A stretch of 64,000 nt of DNA from Agelas oroides (taxonomy: Eukaryota; Porifera; Demospongiae; Agelasida; Agelasidae): positions 15,435,812 through 15,499,811 of the forward strand of contig OX422183.1 of the NCBI GenBank assembly GCA_949130485.1. Direction: 5' to 3'. The notes under the pieces were generated by a model, which worked only from the letters and a program-made list of their open reading frames with translations, searched no databases and was not told the origin of the DNA. The first letter of the stretch is position 1; each line of letters starts with the position of its first letter. Position numbers and translations under genes: made by a program. Shown here in pieces: positions 60,201-64,000 of the stretch.

Positions 60201-61285
60201 CTTCTGCAAACCATAAGATTAGAATGTGCATAGTGATCTCGGCCTTTAAAGTGAACAGTTTTGTAAGTATGACCAGAAATATTATACCCCACCTAAAATA
60301 CAGCTGAAATTTTGTTGCACTTCCTGAAGTCAGGCCTTAACGCACCTGCATGGGCGCTGTAAATTGTTGTTTTGTCTATGTCCTCCTTTTTTCTCAGCTC
60401 ATTTCCTATTTCAGCATGATATATGTCAAACATGAAACCAATGCAATAGTTTATGGTCTGTGAAGATGTATGATAGCATGAAGTGAAGTTCTCCTCACTT
60501 ATAGCATTAAAACACACCCAAATTTAGCGCTTCTCACTAGTGTCAAAATCCAAATTTAGCTTCAGCGAAATATTTGTATCTTCAATTAATAGTGCACTAT
60601 GAACTGCTGGGAGATATCAGCACATTAACTTAAAGTTTTGATTGTACAAACTGTATGCAAAGCAACCAAGTGTGACTACAATATAACAGTTACTTGATCA
60701 CATGACAATTCAATGATGTTGCACACAATAAAAAGAGAGACAGTCTATACAAATTTGCAGGTTAAGTCAAATCTCTAGTAGGCACAGAACTCAAAGTAAT
60801 TATGACAAATAATGTGGTACAAATGATGATGGTAGATGTAGACATTGTCTGAAGCTTGGGATCCCTTCAGCTAAGCACTCAGACACACTCTGCTTACTGT
60901 ATTCACTTAACATTTTCTTCTCTCACCAAAATATACTCTGTAACATACTTGTTCTTGTAGCGTGTATCAGTACTCTTTTTGCATGTACACAGTAAATAAG
61001 TTCGCAATGTGATCCTTCAAGCATGCATCATTTATTGCACATTCAGATTTTATAAACATCTAATTACACACTACATCTTGTCATCAAACATTTGATCCAC
61101 TATGAAATGTATGCCTTCAACCCCCATTTGCAGCAGAAAAATTGTAAAGAGTTGATAGAATTATCGAACATTAACATTGTTTTGTTTTCATAAACAATTT
61201 ACAGGCTCAGAGAGATGACATCGCTAAATTGAAGGAAGACATAGCAAAGTTAGTTCAAGCTCTGACACCCAGTGGTGGAAACTAA
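39295..61285 (+). CDS. TRPA-type ankyrin-repeat cation channel, gene B
   Basis: This is the tandem paralog of gene A with the same exon plan. Coding exons: 39295-39339, 39553-39615, 41065-41263, 42484-43144, 43423-43615, 43757-43861, 46640-46737, 47169-47351, 47840-47969, 48749-48885, 49129-49241, 49593-50128, 51160-51340, 51514-51543, 52373-52393, 53210-53622, 54250-54435, 54776-54844, 55171-55503, 56314-56385, 57398-57469, 57955-58020, 58112-58177, 59283-59351, 61205-61285 (TAA). They sum to 4,122 nt, exactly 1,374 codons. The ATG at 39295 is my choice because it is the first in-frame ATG after an acceptor-like AG at 39279-39280, so the 5' UTR is probably spliced. Layout: ankyrin repeats about 37-642, acidic linker 643-821, S1 about 838-870, S2-S5 900-1036, pore/S6 1037-1098, post-S6 1099-1121, coiled coil about 1233-1373. 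The likely role is a sensory or stress-gated cation channel in a membrane; ligands cannot be read from sequence. Confidence 0.87.
40061..40093. repeat. Poly-G tract
   Basis: A G-rich run broken by two single A's, in the large first intron of gene B. Confidence 0.85.
40650..41064 (+). repeat. Tandem duplication of intron end plus (CA)-rich tract upstream of exon 41065
   Basis: Two diverged copies of about 240 bp: each begins TATATGYAAAGTGTGG (40656 and 40899), passes through a (CA)-rich tract and ends with the start of the AIED exon (40815 and 41065). The second copy is the working exon. The first is the candidate cassette exon. Confidence 0.8.
40815..40877 (+). other. Candidate duplicated cassette exon of gene B
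   Basis: This is a partial copy of the start of the exon at 41065. It is preceded by AATAG and followed by GTGGGT, is 63 nt long, in phase 0 on both sides and free of stops (reads AIEDGEISTLELAIQEIKG, then PE). It belongs to a tandem duplication of about 240 bp that also copied the (CA)-rich intron end. If spliced in it would add 21 residues before the first ankyrin repeat. It may equally be an unused relic. Confidence 0.4.
41734..42130. mobile_element. MITE of the CCATAGTCTCGCCAAAGAAC family
   Basis: The left end follows TA (41732-41733). Inside, GGGTGCTCTTTCAAGTG and ATGAAAGAGCGCCC form a hairpin (41798-41849). The right end is degraded near 42130. Related copies are at 27090 and 59448. 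Confidence 0.55.
42139..42416. mobile_element. MITE with AAGGGGTAGTCACTTATATG ends, 278 bp
   Basis: Inverted ends of over 40 bp, also sharing GTAGAAGCGTTTG / CAAATGCTTCTAC. The centre is a dense array of TTGATC words, often as CTTGATCRCTTGATC. It lies just upstream of the acceptor of exon 42484. Confidence 0.75.
44044..44862. mobile_element. Large foldback with near-identical 137-bp arms
   Basis: Arms 44044-44180 and 44726-44862 are reverse complements with a single one-base length difference by eye. They contain GATGTAGGGATGGTGTG and GGTTCCATCCCTACATGC. A second element (44343-44537) is nested between them. Confidence 0.9.
44343..44537. mobile_element. MITE of the AGTCTYGCAAGCC family, 195 bp, nested
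   Basis: Inverted ends TAGTCTTGCAAGCCAGACCC and complement; arms continue with TTTCAGTATGCGGCAC-like sequence. An inner piece (GAAGTTTGATGTTTGGATT) recurs inverted at about 45022-45042. Confidence 0.75.
45102..45548 (-). CDS. Unidentified open reading frame in gene B intron
   Basis: A 148-codon frame open on the - strand with a mixed, protein-like composition and several Cys (for example NFCTRGGHRTGGCSAP and SYPPCIKQFCNGVL). I do not recognise the family. The first 20 or so residues are hydrophobic and could mimic a signal peptide, but the true exon might start later. Gene A has nothing matching in the equivalent intron. It could be a relic of an inserted gene or chance. Confidence 0.25.
   Translation of the reverse strand: MLVIVIYMHIVHIQCLLRVDGSTLAGVFLTSSFCVVPESYSSNEASGILLVAWYTQTQVSTESTVHGFIPNFCTRGGHRTGGCSAPQTSMSLFQTDLDYSYPPCIKQFCNGVLRLNTLVTVYGGFFGEPISSPREMSTGFISLHAKPY
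45723..45966. repeat. 57-bp tandem repeat with open frames on both strands
   Basis: Units start at 45723, 45780, 45837, 45894 and 45939 (57, 57, 57, 45 and a partial). The unit length and the 12-bp deletion are multiples of three, so a 19-residue repeat (PPNNGYGRI...GKLPFLSQG) reads through 45667-45978, and frames are open on the - strand too. Whether it is coding is undecided. Confidence 0.8.
46265..46303. repeat. (GAA)n microsatellite
   Basis: About 12 GAA units. The surrounding 45970-46600 is richer in CG than its neighbours but holds no element I can name. Confidence 0.9.
48140..48243. mobile_element. Short CCTCGTTCCCAGGC-family foldback, 104 bp
   Basis: CCTCGTTCCCAGGCCTCCCC at the left and GGGGAAGGCCTGGGAAC at the right are inverted. 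It is an internally deleted relative of the element at 1915-2473. Confidence 0.7.
48258..48330 (+). repeat. Possible tRNA-derived SINE head
   Basis: A perfect B-box GGTTCGAGTCC stands at about 48301, but the A-box is weak. The following 150 bp could be a SINE body. Low confidence. Confidence 0.3.
49593..50128 (+). other. Gene B expanded acidic, His-rich linker exon
   Basis: This exon lies between the last ankyrin repeat and the pre-S1 helix. It starts (DLAEYVLNKCITQ) and ends (DWM) like the 155-nt exon of gene A but is 536 nt long; the extra 381 nt keep the frame. The added part is rich in Asp, Glu, Gln and His and contains three 9-residue copies of AEKPDHYNT (about 49986-50057), two copies of a longer IDGE..VDG..PTVTA unit (about 49650 and 49940), and a cluster DHEH...SHEHHEK (about 49855-49910). 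It is likely disordered. Its growth by internal duplication is seen directly; any metal or calcium binding is speculation. Confidence 0.85.
50515..51030. mobile_element. TA-flanked MITE, 516 bp
   Basis: Ends GCGTATAGCGGGTA and the complement of CCGTATAGTGGGTA with TA on both sides (50513-50514, 51031-51032). Subterminal CGCGAAAATTTAACCCGCGA motifs occur near both ends. A related degraded copy may lie at about 58870-59184. Confidence 0.7.
52661..52749. mobile_element. Short CCTCGTTCCCAGGC-family foldback, 89 bp
   Basis: AGCCTCATTCCCAGCC and GCCTGGGGACGAGGCT are inverted with one or two mismatches. Confidence 0.65.
52865..53030. repeat. Palindromic foldback of about 165 bp
   Basis: CTGAACTTCTGTTAAGGGC... 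is answered by ...GCCCTTAACGGAAGTTCAG, with CATAGAT/ATCTATG at the centre and weaker pairing outside (CGTGTATTTC against GAAATACGTG). Confidence 0.7.
55504..56313. other. Gene B intron, nothing firmly recognised
   Basis: Contains a short poly-T (55651) and a stretch at about 55920-56080 that resembles intron sequence near 21330-21490 of gene A (GTAGAGGCGAGRTGATAAA, CTTGGCAG), so it is a dispersed repeat. The next intron, 56386-57397, is empty to my eye. Confidence 0.4.
57540..57915. repeat. 31-bp minisatellite made from transposon-end sequence
   Basis: About 11-12 units of 31 bp, each with GAGCCTGGGGACGAGGCT, the terminal motif of the MITE family at 1915-2473, joined by an ATCGATTGGG-type spacer. 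The central seven or so units are almost identical and the edges are diverged. A 161-codon frame runs through because three units make 93 nt; it is not a gene. Confidence 0.92.
58870..59184. mobile_element. Degraded TA-type MITE
   Basis: Ends CGATATGTATAGC and GCTATATGGTAT are roughly inverted, and GAAAACTTTYGCGAA-type motifs lie inside both ends. Limits are approximate. The rest of the intron 58178-59282 is featureless. Confidence 0.4.
59448..59891. mobile_element. TA-flanked MITE, 444 bp, with insert of CTCGTGCCCAGACCCC repeats
   Basis: Ends CCATAGTCTCACAAAAGAAC and complement of CCATAATCTTGTGAAAGAGC, with TA at 59446-59447 and 59892-59893. Two direct copies of CTCGTGCCCAGACCCCACCC (59654, 59814) flank a segment within it, suggesting a nested element. 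Confidence 0.7.
59894..61204. other. Gene B last intron, mostly featureless
   Basis: A segment at about 60300-60370 resembles 14522-14580 in gene A (GCTGAAATTTTGT and CACCTGCATGGGC), a dispersed repeat. Nothing else is recognised. Confidence 0.4.
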
Positions 61286-61676
61286 CTTCAATAATTAATA
61301 GTGACTACATGTAATACATAATTATACCGTTAAATGTTGTGTTCACTTTAGAGCTGTTAGAGCTTATATACATTTCAGCTTTGCTAGAATCGTTAGTGCT
61401 TACTATACTTTTCAGTTTTATTATACTTTTCAGTTTTATTAGTGCTTACGATACTTTTCAGTTTTACTACAACTGTGATTGCTTACTTTTCATTGCTGAT
61501 TTTTTTCTTTAGTAATATAGCCATTATTGCTGAAGTTCTATTAGTATTGGTTAACTCAAGCCGCATGCACAATGTACATGCTATGGTTGATGTACCAATC
61601 TCCAAGCTCACCATGGCTATATAATATATATAAAATTGAAATTGTCATTTCAACCAACCATGTGCTACCAGAGTTT

Positions 61677-61958
61677 CAGGTGAGTGAACATATTACAGCA
61701 TAGACTGTTAATTTCATGAACAGATTGGTTAAGAATCTAAAAGGATACTCTCCATCCAAGCCTGAAATTTACTCATCTGCACCACAAGCTTGCATTTGTG
61801 ACGCAAATTATTTTGCCATTCTTGACTGACCGACTACATACATGTTTGTTATTTTGCGATAAAGATGAGTAAGTAAATGGAAAGCTTGGATGGCGAGAGG
61901 ATTGCTGTAATGAATTTTGCAGATCTAATTACTGCCAATATGTTCACTCACCTGTCAC
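61677..61958. repeat. Foldback element of about 280 bp
   Basis: AGGTGAGTGAACATATT and its complement (AATATGTTCACTCACCT, with CAATATG at the join) close the ends, and CCATCCAAGC pairs with GCTTGGATGG further in. Confidence 0.65.
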
Positions 61959-62099
61959 TCGTCCAAATGACGATTTCTTTCTTATGATAGTATCCATAAA
62001 TTGCCATCTAAGAGACAATAAAATCAGTGAGCATGCACTGAATGCTGCATGCCGCCAGCCCAACATTTCTCCCACTTTCTCTTTCTATATACACTATGT

Positions 62100-62270
62100 A
62101 GTTAGCACCTGTTAGGTTGTGGTTCAAATTTAGATCAGGTTCTGCAAGATGTCTGAGGATAAGAAGAGAATGGTGGAGGATGACTGATGTGTGCTTTGTA
62201 GTGGAGGGAAGGTGAAAGATGTCAAGCATTTTTTACTGGAGTGTGCATGAGGAGATATATAGATGTCAAC
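62100..62270 (+). mobile_element. Possible LINE remnant with zinc-knuckle tail
   Basis: One frame reads CVLCSGG then KHFLLECA (about 62178-62248), the Cys-Cys-His-Cys tail common at the C-terminus of LINE ORF2 proteins. The frame is broken directly upstream and downstream. Very short evidence. Confidence 0.35.
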
Positions 62271-62639
62271 TTTTGAAAATGGTAAAGGGAATCGTAGGTG
62301 GAGAGAAGTGGGTGAAATATGAGTGTGAAGAAGGGGGTGATGACAAGTGAGTGATTTATATACTGCTAGGGAGATGAGCGGAAGTGAATACAGCGGATGA
62401 GATTGACAGGTGTACAATAAAGGAGATGGTGAAATGGTGGCAGATGTAAGGTGCTGCTAGGTTGGGTCAGCTAGCTCTTAACCCCCCATTTATCTGGGTA
62501 CCTGTGCACCCTCCTCTCTTTCTCTCTCAGTATAGACTCTGTCCTAAAAACTGCATTTCATGGTACTACAGACATCCAAGCCGCGGAGGAGCTGGCGAAG
62601 GTTCTGAAACAGTTCCACCCACTGACCCCGGGTAAGGAA

Positions 62640-63038
62640 TAATTTCCACCCAACCCCCCCAAAATCTACGCTCTCTCTCTATTAAAAACCAGGCCCCGGG
62701 GGAACTTGTTTCTGACTTTGGTAAAAACTGAGTTCTTCAGGAGGTCATTTACATTTAAAGGAGCATGGGAGTGGAACAAACTGCCAGTTGAACTAAAGGA
62801 ACTGGGCTCGGTGGACAATTTCAAGAGATGTTTGAAGAAATACTTCCTGGACAAGTTATAGTTAGAACAATGACTAATTATACAGGATTTATAGTAGATA
62901 TATTTTTTTTTATAACTTGTAATATTATTATAGTCTAAATTGTTGTTGTGTGTACTTGTCATGCAGGACTCCCTGGTGGACCAGCCTTCAGGCTGAAGGG
63001 ACTTTTCCTGTTAAAAATGAAAATTTAACTAACTAACA
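62640..63038 (+). mobile_element. 3' end of a CR1/L2-like LINE
   Basis: The frame FRRSFTFKGAWEWNKLPVEL ... NFKRCLKKYFLDKL ends at TAG (62859-62861), the usual C-terminus of such reverse-transcriptase proteins. About 180 bp downstream come a hairpin CAGCC-TTCA-GGCTG (62983-62996) and a short AACTAACTAAC tail (to about 63037), typical of LINE 3' ends. It is 5'-truncated. Confidence 0.7.
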
Positions 63039-63247
63039 TATGCCATCCCCACTTGTTGGCGGGGTCGAGATGTAGCCACGCCCAGGTTCCCGTCCAGAAA
63101 CAAAAAAGGCTGGGTACGTGGCTGAGCCTGAGTACTGAAGACGACGCTACATTCAAGTGTGCAACTACAACACTGCTACAAGTCTTGTGGCTGGGTGTCT
63201 TAGCTCTGCGCATTGCTGTTCCTTTCTCCTCCAGAGGCAGTTCAAGT

Positions 63248-63300
63248 TCCGTGAGTCCAGTAGTTCAGTCCAGTAGTCCAGTCCAGTAGTCCAGTCCACT
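63248..63300. repeat. 13-bp minisatellite (CCAGTAGTCCAGT)n
   Basis: Three to four copies of the reverse complement of the unit at 36710-36802, both next to a GGCCGTC motif, so both may be parts of one repeat family. The rest, 63301-64000, shows nothing recognisable. Confidence 0.7.
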
Positions 63301-64000
63301 GAATAGTGACGGCCGTCCAGAGTCCTACTCATGCTACTGAGCAAGAACGTGATGAGTAGCTATGGCCAATAGCCTCAGGATCAGTGATTTAGGCCACTCT
63401 GAATTAATTTGTTGTTGGTAGTGGCTAGAGAGCCGGTAGTGGAAATTAAATTCTAGTGTCGATAACTTCTGATAGCAAACTCCGATTTTAATGAAACAAT
63501 TGTTGTATGGACCGCCTCAAACATTTTAGCACAAGTAGGATAAAATTGTTTTGACGCCAAGAAGTATACGCATACAAATCGCCAAACGTCCACTCAGGTT
63601 CAGTCCTCACAACTGTTCTCAGTAGTTCCCGACCCAGACAAGTCACTATCGCTACCACAAAAGCCGTAGTACATGCAGTAGCCTGTGCGATGTGCATAGG
63701 CCACGTAGGCTACCATTTCAGAGCCAAACTGGCTGCCACGTGTTGTAGTTATTAATACATGCAGTGGGCCTAAATAGAATATTACCCGCCCGACCGACCG
63801 ACCCAACAATCTTGTGTTCAAACAAACAATTAATTCAGAATGGCCTTAGAGCGAATATCGTGGTATTAAAGGGTTCATCTTGCGTGGTACGTTGGTCACA
63901 GAGTAAATTTTCATGCAGCCTTTTCTGCTTTCTGTGTATTGTGTTGACATAATTTGTCGTTGTTGTTGCTCTCTCATAAGACGCAGACTGACCATAGAGA

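Larger units (their letters stand above)
55171..61285 (+). other. Gene B C-terminal coiled-coil exons
   Basis: A basic exon (55171-55503, 111 residues) is followed by five internal coil-module exons of 72, 72, 66, 66 and 69 nt, all phase 0-0, and a terminal exon (61205-61285) that ends DDIAKLKEDIAKLVQALTP plus a short tail. Modules share the pattern VREDI.KLKEDI.TFKQEMM. The module at 57955 has lost the usual acceptor: where its siblings have CAG before GCACAG it has CAA, so I place the junction six bases downstream at CACAG, which keeps the frame. Introns here are long and hold a minisatellite and DNA transposons. Confidence 0.75.

Noticed and set aside
62520-62640. Possible separate exon reading TDIQAAEELAKVLKQF
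   Set aside because: Short, no partner exons and next to LINE sequence; could be chance.

Overview
This window looks like nuclear DNA of an animal. It has intron-rich genes with GT-AG introns, long AT-rich introns and intergenic DNA packed with small inverted-repeat DNA transposons, microsatellites and LINE fragments. No operons, bacterial signals or CRISPR are seen. An early-branching marine invertebrate, most likely a demosponge, is my inference from the divergent channel genes and the repeat style; the sequence alone does not prove it.

The window is built around two head-to-tail paralogous genes on the + strand, here called A (about 4,370-29,702, 5' end not found) and B (about 39,295-61,285). 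I assembled both exon by exon from splice sites, reading-phase continuity and A/B comparison. Each encodes a TRPA-type cation channel: a long N-terminal ankyrin-repeat region, a linker, a six-transmembrane channel with TRPA1-like pre-S1, S4-S5, pore and post-S6 motifs, and a C-terminal coiled coil made from a series of short symmetric exons. Gene B adds up to an open frame of 4,122 nt (1,373 residues); the visible part of A gives about 1,215 residues. Exon order and phases are the same in both, so the pair arose by tandem duplication. They then diverged mainly in the linker before S1 (B has a 381-nt acidic, His-rich expansion) and in the number of coiled-coil exons.

Layout: 1-4,369 is upstream DNA with foldback elements. 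4,370-29,702 is gene A, whose introns hold a very long (CA)n at one splice acceptor, compound tetranucleotide repeats, several TA-flanked mariner-type elements (one carrying a broken HIRAN-like reading frame) and a 735-bp foldback. 29,703-39,280 is intergenic: an ATT/ATC microsatellite, a LINE fragment split by a short DNA transposon, two members of a 4-bp-TSD inverted-repeat family, a 13-bp minisatellite, a tRNA-derived SINE and a possible promoter/5' UTR exon for B. 39,281-61,285 is gene B, with a duplicated candidate cassette exon, a near-perfect 137-bp inverted repeat, a 57-bp coding-like repeat and a 31-bp minisatellite built from transposon-end sequence. 61,286-64,000 is downstream DNA with LINE remnants.

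The two channels probably serve sensory or stress-gated cation entry at a membrane, perhaps as homo- or heterotetramers through their shared coiled coils. That is inference from the family.
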